From contig CANTUR010001092.1 of the NCBI GenBank assembly GCA_947683625.1, positions 62,001 through 126,000 on the forward strand: a stretch of 64,000 bases of DNA. Direction: 5' to 3'. The position numbers and the translations under genes are program-made. Numbering within the stretch: position 1 is the stretch's first letter; each line of letters begins with the position of its first letter. The notes beneath the pieces were generated by a model. The model saw only the letters and a program-made list of their open reading frames with translations. It did no database searches and was not told where the DNA came from. Shown in pieces: positions 11,101 to 25,400 of this stretch. The stretch is from Mallotus nudiflorus. Its lineage: Eukaryota > Streptophyta > Magnoliopsida > Malpighiales > Euphorbiaceae.

Positions 11101-12917
11101 CTTCTCCACTGAAGTATCCTTAACTAGTGCCAAGTATCCCTAATAACCTCAACATCCTCCTAGTCATGATAGTGAAAATAAGATTCCAAGGTGTAGAACT
11201 TATCACCCATAAACTTAAACTCTTATTCATCCAAAATTCTAAAAATTATCTCTTTACTCTGACAATCTACAATGGCATAGTGTTGAGATAATCAATCCAT
11301 ACTAAGGATCACATCAAACTCCATCACATCCAACAATACCAATTCCACTGATAATTATCTGCCTCTTACTAATAGTGGACATCCAAAAAGAACAACATCG
11401 ATGTCTAATGAATCACTTAGAGGAGTGGTGACAGATAAAGGAAAAGCCATCCTCAAAGCTTGCCAACACCACTTCAAAGCAAAAATAGGGAACATGAAAG
11501 AATGTATAACATCCGGATCAATTAAAACTCTGGCATCCAAATAACAGACTGGAAGTATACCTATAACAATGGCATTGGATGCTTGAGCATTCCGCTGGTT
11601 AAGGGTGAAAACTCTGGCTTGACCTCGGCCTCTCTGTTGGCTAGTAGAAGCCTGACCAAAATCCTTGGCACCTCCTCTACTACCTCTGCCATGCCCTTAT
11701 TGGGCTACAAACTATGACATACTCGGATACTAAGTTGGAGGCAACTGATAAAGAGCTAGAATTGCACTGGCAATCAACTACTGTGAAAACTGTTGCTGGT
11801 AGTTAAAATAAGACATGCTTTGGCAAAGTGCTCCATTTGTCCACATCTGAAATAACCTCCAAGAGTTATGTAACATGGTCCCTGATGGACTCTCCCACAG
11901 ATCTAACAAATATTGGCATATGATTATGTGCTACCATAACCTAAACTCGGACCATTGCTAATATTGGTAGCACCAAAACCAAATCTAATAGGTATATGTA
12001 GTTCACCATGACCATGTCTGCTACTCCTGTGGACTCTTTACTAAGGTCTCTAGCTCTTCTGATAGGATCCTCTCTATCAACTGCTAGAGCCAATCTGGAA
12101 AGTGGTGTACTGGGTGCTTTGAGATCCTTATAACTGAACACCTCCCAACTAATTCTAGCGTAACTCCTTATATAACCAATATGAGCTCTGTCTCCTTGGC
12201 CAACTCTATCTTAGAGTCAATAGTAAGGCCTGGAGTAGTCATCTCAGTGAATGCAAAACCCAATTCGATGATGTACGTTATAACTACAAAGTTCAAATCT
12301 CTTATCAGATCCTCTGCATACCGACCTAGTATAAGGAACTCTATGGTGTACTCCTCTACCAATCTATTAGCTTTAGTAATACACATCAGCCATAGTCTAT
12401 AACTCATCTACATAGGCTCTAAGCAAAAACACCTCATGAATTTGTAACAAAACTGAGCCCAAGTGTATGTCATCATGTGTGATTGGATGACCTAAACAAA
12501 CCAATCCAAGGCTGGCCCCTCGACAGACAACTCGACTATTATGATCCTCTAATACTTAGTGTGAGCAGTCCAAGTCCTCATCTCAATGACATATAGAAAG
12601 TCTAGATGGTCTGTAGTCCCTTTGAATGATATCCTATCAACTCTGGCATAAAATAATACTGCCTCAAGGTCCAACATGTCATGTTGATAAGTAAACTGCA
12701 TCTGCAGTGCGGTTAGAGGTATATAAGCTTCCTCAAACTCCTGCTCTATAGGTTCCTCATCCTTTAGCTCTCTCTGCCTATGGTGACCTACTGCTCCTTG
12801 AGGTTTACCTCTACCTTTGTGCCTGACTGGCGGCTCTGGAGGTAAAACCTCATCCTAAAAGGACTCATCATCCTTGCCCTCAATGACCAGTAGAGTGACA
12901 TATGCTCGTCTACTCAT
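8187..12917 (-). pseudogene. Decayed gag-pol polyprotein of element A
   Basis: The likely gag start is the ATG at 12917 (MSRRAYVTL-like, matching F's MRRRARVAP start). The likely end is the TGA at 8187-8189 after AYPYLFPR. Segments in order: gag at 12168-12407 (VEEYTIEFLILGRYAEDLIRD); a region equivalent to the CCHC knuckle near 11820-11900; protease near 11355-11540; RT at 10453-10707 (FMVVFIDDILVYSK); RNase H near 9750-10050 (unreadable in one frame); integrase at 9381-9647 and 8652-8909; and the chromodomain-like tail at 8349-8621. Many stops and indels break it, more than in F. The usual length is about 1500-1600 codons and the span here fits. Confidence 0.9.
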
Positions 12918-13542
12918 TCTGATAAGACAAAAACCAATAAAATTTAGAAAAAATAGACAACCAACAAACATCCTAATGATTACATAAAAAACTATAACAA
13001 GGAAAACTTATTGAAGACATAATCGAACCTAATTTACTCCAGTAGTTTCAAAGAAAACACAACTCTAATAACCTAGGTCCACAATTGTCATGATCAAACC
13101 CAGGAGTCATGACCGACACTAGGGAATGAGAATTCTTTTGAATCCAAAACCCGTAGCAAGCCTTAAAAATAAAAGCATGCAATAAATAAATAAAATATGC
13201 ACTATAATTAAAATCTTAAATTAATATAATAATAAAAACTTCAGTCATATCATATAATAAAAATATTTCATACAATATTCAAAGAAAGGCCTCTGAAATA
13301 ACAACCAACATTTTATAAATACAAAGTACGACTACTACTACAGTTTTCTAGAGTACAATAAAATCAAGTAAGTAATTTACATAGACAAGCTGGGGCAGAA
13401 GAAGTTCGACGGATGGGCCTACTACTGAGGTCTGAAGAAGAAGAATCTCTTTTAAAAAATCAACAACTGAGGGGAGTTAGACCTCACTGAGTGAATTTTT
13501 ATATTAAATATACATGCACCTCCTAATGTCATATGCAATCAA

Positions 13543-13675
<133 letters not shown>

Positions 13676-13677
13676 AG

Positions 13678-15723
13678 TGTAGATGGCGGGGTTTAGTGCA
13701 CGTCCAAGATTTTAGCAACCACAACACTGTTTGAGCTCAGGGCTCTAGAGAACACACTAATCACTATCACAAAGACATGGCGTGGAGATAAGGAGTCGCC
13801 ACCCAAGGTAATAACTAGGACAAATTGAAAAGGTGGTACTCGATTCCCTAAAAGAAAGCTAGCACCACAACCAGGAGATTCTAGATACGGAATACCAACT
13901 TCTTTTAGTCTTGTGTTCATTTAGAATTACTTTATGAATTACTGTTTTATCCTCTATTTACATTTAGTTTCATATAAACCCAAAACAATAAACTCCAAGG
14001 CAAACTAGTCATGAAATATACAAGTAAATAATGCATTCAATCACATAACCCCTACGTTAGTCTAATCTACTTGGATTTTAAATAAATGAGCTAAAGTCTA
14101 CATGTTTTAATTCTAAAAATGGGACTAATTCTACATGTTATAAAGGTATTTAAATTAATGAGCTTAATTCTACATGTTTTAATTAAATAATGATCTTAAA
14201 TCTACAAATTATGAGAAAAAGCTTAAATTAAGTGGGCTAAGTCTAAATTAATTAAATTAAATTAAGTGGGCCTATGTCTAATTAACTAAATGTGCCTAAG
14301 GATATTTCTAATCTAAAATCTAATTAATTATGGACCTAAAAATATATTTTAATTAATTAAACTTAATTAATTATTAAGTGAGATGGGCTAAAAATTACCT
14401 AAACTTAAATAAATAAATCAAAGCTTAAAATGGGCTTAAGGCCCTAAAAGCACATACAAATAATAAATAAGCCTAAAAACAAATAAAAAATATAAAAAAC
14501 AATTAAATTAATCCTTACTAAAACCCTAATTTTATCATCAAGCAACCTAAATTAATCTACTTCCTCCATTGATTTTAAATAATTACCTAATTGAAACCTA
14601 GTTTTACTAACCAATTTAATCAAAATAAACATGCAATCACACGCATAATTTCATTACTCCCACTATTGGAGCTATTACATTAATTCATAAAATAATTAAT
14701 AAAATAAAAAATAAATAAAATAAATAAAATAAAAATCCTAGAAACTAAGTCTCTACGAGGCTTTATTCATGGTTTTCCATAGACTTCTCATGAATTCATC
14801 CCTCCAACATGATCACCATGCGTTTTCCTCCATAATCACCACAAAAAAAATATATGATTAATGAATAAATAATAATAATAACTCGAAAGAATGAAAATAA
14901 TCAATAATATAAAAAAGAAATAAAAAAATAGAACAAGAAGAAGATGATGATGGTTATGAGTGATTTGGGGTACTCCTCAGATTTGTAATTCACCGTTCTT
15001 GACAAGTCTTCAAATCTTCTTCTTCAAGGATCTTGAATTAATTGATAAATCAAAAGGAATTTTTGTAGAAAAACCCTCACCAAAAGAAAAGAATTAAGAA
15101 ATCCTCTTCAAAAACATTTCTCTTTTTTCTTTCGTCTTTCGCTACCTTTTTTTCTTTTCCTCCTCCCTTCTTTTTTCTATTTTTTTATTTTCTCCCTTTT
15201 CCACTGCTTACTTTCTTTTTATAGTAGAACCAAGAGGTCTAACCCTAATCCTAATGTGATTCTAATTCCTAAAGTGTATTTAGGAATTTTAAATCAATTA
15301 GGAATGAATTAATTAGGAATTTTAAACCAATTTGGATTGAATTAATTAGGAAGTTTAAACCAATTAAAACATGAAATTGGAAGTTGTTTAGAAATAAGAA
15401 AATGGAGGATTTCAATTTCGACCGGGATTGTATAATTCCGGTAGGAATTATACAATCCTGATGGAAATTGTTATAATTTCGATCGAAATTATGGAATTCC
15501 GACGCACTTCTTTTTTTTAACATTTAATTATAATAAGGCCCCCAAAAAAATTTAAATTTTGCAATTAGGTCCTAAAAAGAACTTTGCAATTTAGTCCCTG
15601 AAAACATTAAATCCTTCCTTTAAAAGCCCTTAGAATTTTTTAGGATTAAGTTTCGAAGACATTTTCATCACTGGAGTCCTTTGTTACATCTATAACATAT
15701 CATCCCAAAATTGGGTGTCTACA
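13678..15723 (-). mobile_element. Solo LTR, TAT/Ogre-like Ty3/gypsy (2046 bp)
   Basis: Flanked by perfect 5-bp target duplications ATAAG (13673-13677 and 15724-15728). It has short terminal inverted repeats TGTAGA/TCTACA. On the minus strand it starts TGTAGACACCCAATTTTGGG, has a TATA box CTATAAAAAG at 15215-15224, and near its 3' end carries GGGTGGCGACTCC (13792-13805), a motif I associate with TAT/Ogre-type LTRs. No internal region is present, so it is a solo LTR left by LTR-LTR recombination. It is unrelated in sequence to the other LTRs here. Short ORFs such as 13693-13920 are LTR sequence and not genes. Confidence 0.9.
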
Positions 15724-16932
15724 ATAAGCATTTCACATAGATGCTGAAATCACTTTATATAATAAATGCTAAAAAACATTTGTTTTATTGAAGGATCAAA
15801 TAGAACCCTATTTAATCGCAACCTTAAATAAAAACATTATGCTAGCATATAGGCCCACTTAATTTCAAACTAATTCACTTATTCCATTATGGACAATAGA
15901 TTGGCCCCGAGACACTAAGTCAACTGAGCTCTAGCAATCTCACTATCAATGTGATTAGCTTCGAGACACTAGGTCAACCAAGCTCTAGTAAGCACACTAT
16001 TTAATTATATCAATCTCAAATCAATCAATCAATCATTTATTACCTCAAGTGATTCTTAACTCAACCCTAAATCTATCACACCGATACGTACATGGTCCTA
16101 GTGCTGCCCACTAGGCAACACGTTCTATTAATATCCTTCAATTAAAATTTAACATACATATAGGAAAATAAATAATGCATAATAACATTTAAAATAACAA
16201 AATAAACCATATATATACTAGAAATATACCTAAAATAAACTTAGTATATTTCAAGTTTTATAGGTGAAATAAATTCAAAATCAATCATAAAAATATGTCA
16301 AATAAAGACCAATAACATACTAACATCATGCTAAATATATATAGAAAATATAACATGTAGTTATTTTAAAATATATAAAAAATATACTAAAAATATACCT
16401 AACATATACTAAACATTTAATAAAACAATTCATGAATAAATACATATTAAAACATGTATATTCTAAATCATGCATCCTAAATGTGATGTATATATAAGAT
16501 AACAACTCACAAGTTTGAGCTCCTCGAGACTGGCTCAACAGGCTCGGTCTGATAGTCCTCGGTCTCGATGCAACTAGAAAATAAAATAATAACAATAATT
16601 AAAATAAATCTAACTTATACTTGTAAAGAGACTCGATTTAGTAATACAAAACTCAACAAAACATGGGAACTCAGGATTGATCCGACATCACGTTTTACAA
16701 GAATTCTATCGAAAATTTGGCAGAACTTCCTTTGTAAAATGAACATCTCTCTACTAAAAAGTAGAGCCAATCTTGCAGGAAAAACACACTTCTATAACTC
16801 ACAAGGCTCAACACGTTAGGTTAGTATCCTAAACTGCACAATTCCTCGACCTAGGTTCACAATTCACTAATAATCAAATATTTATAATAATATTTTAAAA
16901 TTCACAAATATTAATAAAACACCAAAATATAA

Positions 16933-17263
16933 TGTAATGACCCAATATTTTTAAATTATTATAATAATATTATTTTGGGATATACAGTGTTAATAAAATT
17001 TAAATTTTAACTATATATTATCATTAATTGTTTACATTATTTGTTTATTTTATTCTAAATATTTATTTACTTGAAATAATTGATTTGTGAGTTTTATTAT
17101 TTAAAATACTCAAACTCATTTTCATTACTATTATTTTTAATAATATTATTATTTTATTTCTATTAATTTTTAATAGTATTAGTGTTATTATTTTATTAGT
17201 ATTATTAGTATTATTTTTATTATTGTTATTATTATTATCATTTTATTACTATTATGCATATGA

Positions 17264-17295
<32 letters not shown>

Positions 17296-17338
17296 TGTAT
17301 TAATAACATGTGTATGTGTGTATTTGGTCCATGTGTTG

Positions 17339-17374
<36 letters not shown>

Positions 17375-20273
17375 AATGTGTGTGATTGTGACAAGTGGTT
17401 ATCATATATATATATAAAGAGTCAAAAGTTATACGGGTCAACAATTTTTTTTTCCTTTCCCACCTTATTTTTTTTCTTTTTTTTTTCTCTTCTTTTCTTC
17501 TTCTTCTTCTTCTTCTTCTCTTGCCTTCCGCCATTGCCGACTCCCAAAGCTTCACCAGCCCGTCGTCAACCACCACGGACCACCACCAAGCTCCCCACTT
17601 TCCTCCTCTTCCTTCTTGTCGCCTCCAGAGAGCTCCGGTCGTCGAATTTTTGCAAGAAACTGTGGGTAGTTATTGTAGCACCAGAATTTTTTTGGTGATT
17701 TTAGGTCGAGTTCTTGGGCTCGTTAGACTCCTCACGGCATGTACATCTTGATTCTCAAGTCGGTTCAAGCTCACGACGTCCGGATTGTGAGTTTTCTTCA
17801 ATTATAGTTTATGTCTATTTTGGTTTTTATTTTTTTTAAGGTTGAGTTTGATTTTTTATTGATTATTTCTTTTGGAAATGTTGAAGTATACATCTCAATC
17901 TACTCATATATATTTTTTGTTTATTTTTCTAAATTATTTTGAATAAATGGGTATTTTTGAATATTTTATTATTATTTAGTGAATTTTCAAAAATAAATTA
18001 TATAAATTATGAATTTGGTTAAATTATTGTTATTATATATTGTTATTAATTTTGGCGTTGAGAAATTAATTTTTGGGATTATTATATAATTTTTACGAAT
18101 ATTTTTAGTTTATGTAAATATTGGATAATTGAATTAAATGAGTATTTGATTGAATTTAAAGTTTAATTGTGTGCTTGAGTTGATATTAAAATGTTATTTA
18201 TTGATAAAATAGTTTTTATGAATTTATATAATTTTTATCGGATTTTATACAATTTATGTGTATTTTGGAATTTTTAGATTAATATGTATTTTTATAGAAA
18301 TTATTGGCTAAATAAGTGTTTTGTTTGATATTAGTATATTATATGATGATTAAATAATTTTAATGATTTTATATAATTTTTGAGGAAATTATTTAGTATA
18401 TTGAATATTTTATATGTAGGGATAAATGTGTAATTTTATGTTAATTATAGTTAAATATTATGTTTAGTTGATTTTATAATTATTTAAGGTATTAAAATGA
18501 TTTTTACAAATTTATTACTATTTTAAACTAATTAATACTATTTTTCAAAAATTGTTTTCAAATAATATATTATATATTATTTTGGAAATAAAATGGGTTT
18601 TAAACTAATTTTATTATATAATTAAACTATTTAAGCAATTAAACGTGAACTTTGTTATGTTATATTGAATAATTGTAAAATTAAATTTTTATTAATATTA
18701 TATAATATTTGAGATCTTATTAGTTAAATTGTGATAATTTTGGGAATATTATATAAATAATAAGTTTATTTGTTATTTTGAGATTAAATGTGTGTTTTAT
18801 TATTTTTTTTTGTGATGATAAATTGTGATTTTAAATGTTAGTTGCAATTTATGTTAATTTAATTATAAAATGGGAGTTTTATTCCATTTATGAATTTTTA
18901 TTATCAAATATTATTTAAATTTAACTTTTATGTTTTAATTGAAAAATAAAGGTTTTTAAATATTTTTATGGGTTCTTGATAATTTTTATTATTTTACTGT
19001 TTAATATTGTTTGTTTGTGTATTGCGAACTTCAGTTGGGGATTTGTGGAGTTTTGGGGTCTCAACCCGAGGTATTATGTTTTGTGATTTTAGAAGTGTGT
19101 TTTTTTTGTGCAGGATCGGCCCTACTTTAGTAGGGTGATATCCGTTTTACAGAGGAGACTTTGTCGAAATTTCGGTAGATTTCTCGTAAAACGTGACAAT
19201 CGGTCTGAATCTAGTTTTGAATTTTTGATTGAGTCTTTCTATAGTAATCCTAGAAGCGTAGAATTAGAAGTTTATTCTAATTGTTTATGTTATTTTATTT
19301 TTCTAGTTGCACTGAGACCGAGGCCTAATGGACCAGGCCCGCCGAGTCTGTCTCGTGGAGCGTGAATCAGTGAGTTATTATACTGTATATATATGCATAG
19401 TATATAGAATGCATGATTTAGGATTTTTTTTTTTCATTTTCATCATATGCTTTTAACAGTTATTTAAATTATAATATGATTTGGTATAATTAGGTTTATT
19501 TTTAGTATATTTTAGTACATATACATGTTTTAAATGTAAGTTTATTTACAATTGTTTATTTAAATGATTAGTACACTTTAGGTATATTTTTAGTATATTT
19601 TAGATATATTCTTAAATAAATGCATGTTTAATTGTTGATTTAAACTTAGCATGTTTATAATATACTATTGGTTTATTTTTTTTTAGTATATTTCATGTTT
19701 TATTTAGATTTATTTTACATATATATACTTGAAATATACTTAGTTTATTTTAGGAATATTTCTAGTATATATATGGTTTATTTTATCAATATGATTATTA
19801 TTCTGCATTATTTATTTATCCATATGAATGATTTATTTTAAATGAAGGATGTCAATAAAACGTGCTTTCTAGTGGGTAGCACTAGGACTGTGTATGTACC
19901 GGTGCGATAGATTTAGGTATGAGTGAGGAATTAATTATGGTGATTATGATTTGATTGATTATGATTTGATTGAGATATGATGTGATTGAGAGTGTGATTG
20001 CTGGAGCTCGATTGATCAAGTGTCTCGGGGCCAATCACACTGACAGTCAGATTGCTGGAGCTTGGTTGTCTTAGTGTCTTGGGGCCAGTCTACTATCCAG
20101 AATGGAATAAGTGATCTATTTGGATTTAAGTAAGCCTATATGGCTAGAGTGATGATATGATTGATTGAGGTTGCGATTAATAGGGTTCTATTTGATCCTT
20201 CATGTATTAAAATAAATGTTTTCTGCATCTATTATATTTATAAAAATATAATTTGACATTTGTGTGAAATGCG

Positions 20274-20327
<54 letters not shown>

Positions 20328-20800
20328 AATGCATGATTGTTATAGTTTAGTTTGCATGTATATATAGTATAATAATTCACTCAGTGAGGTCTGACCCCCC
20401 TCAATTATTTTTTTCAGGAGATCCCATATCGTCAGACCTTAGTTATAGAGTTCCTCGCCGGTGCTCTTCAGTCTCGGCTATTTTATGCAAATGTATATTC
20501 TGAACTTTGAATTGTATTCTAGAAACTGCAGTAGTGGTGTTATTATATTGGAAGTGTATTATTTTGTTTGGATATTAAATACTCTGAGAATTTGTATTTG
20601 AACATTGTACGAATATATATTAATTTATAAAAGGATTTGGAGTATTTATTTTATGTATTGATTCAGAAAATTTTTAATTCGGTCATACTTTTATTTAATT
20701 ATTGCATTTATTTTATTTTCTAAGGCTTGCTACAGGTTCTGGATTTGAAAGAATTCTCGTTCCCTAGCGCCGGTCATGACTCCTAGTCTGGGTCGTGACA
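16933..20800 (+). mobile_element. Solo LTR C (family II, 3868 bp)
   Basis: Flanked by TATAA duplications at 16928-16932 and 20801-20805, inside B's 3' LTR. It begins TGTAATGACCC and ends GGGTCGTGACA. The right half closely follows G's LTR, including the CCCCCCTCAATTATTTTTTTC segment and the hairpin modules. It has one double-hairpin cassette (about 19990-20100), where G has two. A pyrimidine tract and GC-rich patch lie at about 17450-17760. The splice-like acceptor TTTTTTTGTGCAG ends at about 19111. Confidence 0.92.
20283..20324. repeat. (AT)n microsatellite in solo LTR C
   Basis: Uninterrupted TA run of about 42 bp; G's LTR has only a short run at the same place (about 55263-55276). Confidence 0.95.
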
Positions 20801-22004
20801 TATAATATATTTAAAAAATAAAACACTAAATATAATTATTTCTCCACAATCAAATAAAAATCTCAAATAATAATATAATATTATCAAAAATCCAATTTCT
20901 CAATTATTTAGCATAAATAAATAAAATTTAAAATTTACCTTTATATACTCAAAAAACTTAATTATATAATAAAAGTAATTAAAAATCCATTTAATCACCA
21001 AAATAGTAAATAATATATTATTTGAAAATAATTTTCAAAAATTAGTATTAATTAGTTAAAATTATTAAATAATTTATAAAATCATTTTAGTACCCTAAAT
21101 AATTCTAAAACCATTTAAAACATATTATTCAACTATAATTTTCACAAAAACCCACCATTAACTTATAAAATCAAAATTTATATAATACTAATAATTTTCT
21201 CAAAAATTTATATAAAATCACAAAAATTATTTTATCAACATATATTATATCAAAATTATCTAAAGCATATAATTAAACAATATTTCCAACAAAAATACAA
21301 ATCTAACATAAAATTCCAATATATACATAATACAAAAATATTTCTAAAAATTATATAATATATCCAAAAATTATTTTCTCAACACTAAAATTAATAATAT
21401 AATATACTAACACTAAATATACCAAATCTATAATTAAAATAATTAATTAATGAAAATTCAATAATTAATAATAAAATAATCAAAAAATTAACCAAAATTC
21501 AAATAAATTCCAAAAAATAAAACAAAAAAAAATTTCTAGGAAGATTAAGCTACTAGGATCAACATTTGTTAAGGGACTTTCCAAAAATCAACAAGATTCA
21601 ACTTTAAAAAAGTAGGAAATCCTAATAGCCATAAACCAAAAATCAAGCAAAACACACAAATAATCGAGTTTGAGCTTGAAAGGAGCTTGGAATCGACTTC
21701 ACCAAAGCTCAGGGAGTCGAACGGCACTAGAAAGGAAAGCTGTGGTGGCCAGAGGAGGAGGTGACGGTGAGAAGCTCACCTTGCTGCTCCTGCAACTCCA
21801 AGCGATTCGGCGAGCTTTTAGCGGTCAGACGACATTGGGGAGGAAGAGGGAAAAGGGAGGAAGAAGATGATGGTGGCCAGTGGTGATGAGAGGCAGTCCG
21901 ACAAGCTAGAAGGTAGGCACAGTGACTGTGCATGAACGGGACAGAGAGCAAGGGAAGAAGATGGGTACAATATAATAAAAATACTAATAATAATAACACC
22001 TAAC

Positions 22005-22097
<93 letters not shown>
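22005..22097. repeat. (AAT)31 microsatellite in B's 3' LTR
   Basis: 93 bp of perfect AAT repeats. The partner LTR (about 48355-48450) has only short, interrupted repeats, so the expansion happened after insertion. Confidence 0.97.
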
Positions 22098-22098
<1 letters not shown>

Positions 22099-22388
22099 CT
22101 ATTGAAATAATTTAATAATAAAAATAACGCTCACAATAATATCAAACAACAAAAATAATAATAATAGGGTACTTAAAATAATATTATTAAAAACAACACC
22201 AATAATATTAACCCTAATATTTAAATAATAAACTTCTAAAAATATATTTTATGTAAATAATTCTCTTAAAATAAAATACGTAATTAACATTAGTAATTAA
22301 TGATAATAATACATGATCAAAATTTAAAATTATTAATACTGCATATTCCGAAATATATGTTTATAATTTAAAATATCAAGTCATAATA

Positions 22389-22401
22389 ATCTCCCCTCCT
22401 T
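22389..22401 (-). other. Polypurine tract of element B
   Basis: Minus-strand AAGGAGGGGAGAT abuts the 3' LTR. Confidence 0.85.
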
Positions 22402-22446
22402 ATAAAAATTCATCCCTGAATTCAAAGAAAAGATTAAATTCAAGAA

Positions 22447-25400
22447 TCATCGAGGAAAGAGATATGGATAAGCAGCTCGCATCTCAGCTTCAGTCTCCCA
22501 AGTATGTTCTTCAATGTTGTTGCTTTGCCAGAACACCTTGACTATTGAAATCTGCTTCGAACGCAACTGTCGAACTTGATAATCTACAATCACAACAGGT
22601 TCCTCCTCGAATGTTAAGTCTTCATTCACTTCCACACTATCAGGCTGTAACACGTGTGAAGGGTCTGAAATATAGTTCCTCAGCATCGAGATATGGAACA
22701 TTGGATGCACTTGAGATAAACTCGAAGGCAAAGCCAATTGATATGCAATCGTGCCCACTCTTTCCAAAATCTCAAACGGTCCAATATACCTTAGTGCTAG
22801 CTTACCCTTCTTGCCAAATCTCATGACACCCTTTATAGGAGACACCTTCAGAAATACATAGTCTCCTACCTGGAACCCCACATCTCTATGTCTCAAATTT
22901 GCATAGCTCTTCTATCTGCTAACTGTGGTCTCTAATCTCCTCTTAATCACGGTAACCTTCTCAATAGCATCCTGAACCATCTCAGGTCCAATCAATGCTC
23001 TCTCCCCAATCTCATCCCAACTCAGAGGGGATCTACACTTCTTTCTATACAAAGCCTTATATGGTGCCATCCCAATACTACTATGGTAGTGGTTATTATA
23101 AGCAAACTCCAAAAGTAGCAAATGATCATCCCAACTACCTCCTAGATCCAAAACACACATCCTTAACATATCTTCTAGTGTTTGGATTTTACTCTCAGAC
23201 TGACCATCTATCTGAAGATGAAAAACAATACTGAAGTCAAGCCTAGTGCCTATTGCTTCCTGTAACATTTATAAAAAACGAGAGGTAAACACTGAACCTC
23301 TATTAGATATAATGGACATGGGTACTCTATGAAGGCACACAATATGCTTCACATACAGGTTTGCTAATCTGGCTATAGAATAAGTGGCTTTCACAGGCAA
23401 GAAATAAGCAGACTTGATCGACCTATCCATAATTGCCCAGATGGAATCATATCCATCCTTGGAATGAGGTAAACCAACCATAAAATCCATAGCAAATTCT
23501 CTCCCATTTCCACTCAGGAATAGGAAGTGGCTGAAGCTTCCTAGAAGGCTTCTAATGTTCAGCTTTCACCTGTTAACATGTTAAAAACTTAGCAACATAA
23601 TCAGTAACATCCTTCTTCAGTCCATCCCACTAGTACAAATCTTTAATACTATGGTACATCTTAGTAACACCTAGATGTACGCTGTAGGCTATTATCACGA
23701 CCCAAAATAGGGGCCATGACCGACGCTAGGGAACAGGAATTCTTTCAAATCCGGAACCCGTAGCAAGCCTAAAAATAAAATAAACGTGCAATAATAGTAA
23801 TAACAATATTAAATTACAGTGGAAATAAAATTCATAAATATCATAATATTATTTTCACCAACTGGATTTAAATCAAATATCATCTCATATATATAAATCT
23901 TTTAATACAAATCCAGTTTCAAATATAATACAATCTCACATAAATAAAATACATAAAATCCCATAATTAATTTACAACTATTGCTGTGTCTAGATTATAA
24001 AAATAAGACTCAAGTAAGGAGTTTACACAAAGAAGCCGAGGCAGAAGAAATCCGGCATATCGGCCTGCTACTGAGGTCTGAAGATGTTGACTCTCCTGAA
24101 AAATTATCAACGGAGGGGAGTCAGACCTCACTGAGTGAATTACTATAATATATATACATACACACTAAATGGTAATGCATACAGTCAACAATATATATCA
24201 AATATATATATATATACAGGCAATTACACACAGATGCAATAAAATCATTTTATATATATTTTATTGAAAATCATCTTTTATGAAGGATCAAATAGAACCC
24301 TATGATATCGCAACCTCAAAGTAGTGTTAGACAACACTCTAGCCATACAGGCTCACTTATTTCCAAAATATTCACTTATTCCATTTGGACAGTAGACTGG
24401 CCCCGAGACACTAAGTCAACCGAGCTCCAGCAGTCTGACTGCCAGTGTGATTGGCCCCGAGACACTTGGTCAACCGAGCTCCAGCAATCACACCTCCAAA
24501 CCATATCTCACACATATTAATAATCACATTCAATCAATATCCACAAATAAGTTAGTAATATAGCCTAAATACTATAGGCATACCGGTATGTACTTGATCC
24601 TAGTGCTGCCCACTAGGTAGCACGTTCTATCGATATCCTTCATTAATAAACATAAAACATTCATTCACAAAAATAAATGATGCATGAAGTTCAATAAAAT
24701 ATCAACATAAACCATATATATACTAGAAATATACCAAAAGTAAACCAGGTATATTTCGAGTATATATATGTCAAATGAATTCAATCAATTTACAAATTAA
24801 GCTAGAAATATATTTAAAAACATTTTAAATATGATTTATTAATAAAACATGTATACAATTTATTATATACCAAAAATATACCAAAAATATACTTAAATAC
24901 AAATCACATTATTTATGCATTTTAATCAAAATAAAACGTATATTTCTAAATCATGCATCCTAAAGCATATATATATATATAGTATAGTAACTCACAAATT
25001 AGTGCGCTCCACGAGATGGGCCAGATGGGCCTGGTCCACTAGGCCTCGGTCTCGGCGCAACTAAACAAACAATAAATAACCGACATTAGAATAAACCTAA
25101 CAGAAATCCTAGAATTTGATCTAGAATATTTAACACAGAAATAGAATTAGGGTTCGATGGACATCACGTTTTACGAGAATTCTACCAAAAATTCAACAGA
25201 ACCTCCCCTGTAAAACGGACTTCTCTCTACTCAAAGAGTAGAGCCGACCCTGCAAAGAAATACACTTCAAAAAACAAGCTCAAAACACACCCATAACCCC
25301 TCGGTCGGACTCCAAACTACAGTCTACCGACCGGGGTCCACAAACACGGAATAATTCAGGAAATACCAAAAATATCCTTATAACATAGAAATACATTTTA

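Noticed and set aside
21670..22006. Small ORFs in the GC-rich patch of B's LTR as a host exon
   Set aside because: The patch is repeated at 47957-48260 in the partner LTR, so it is LTR sequence.
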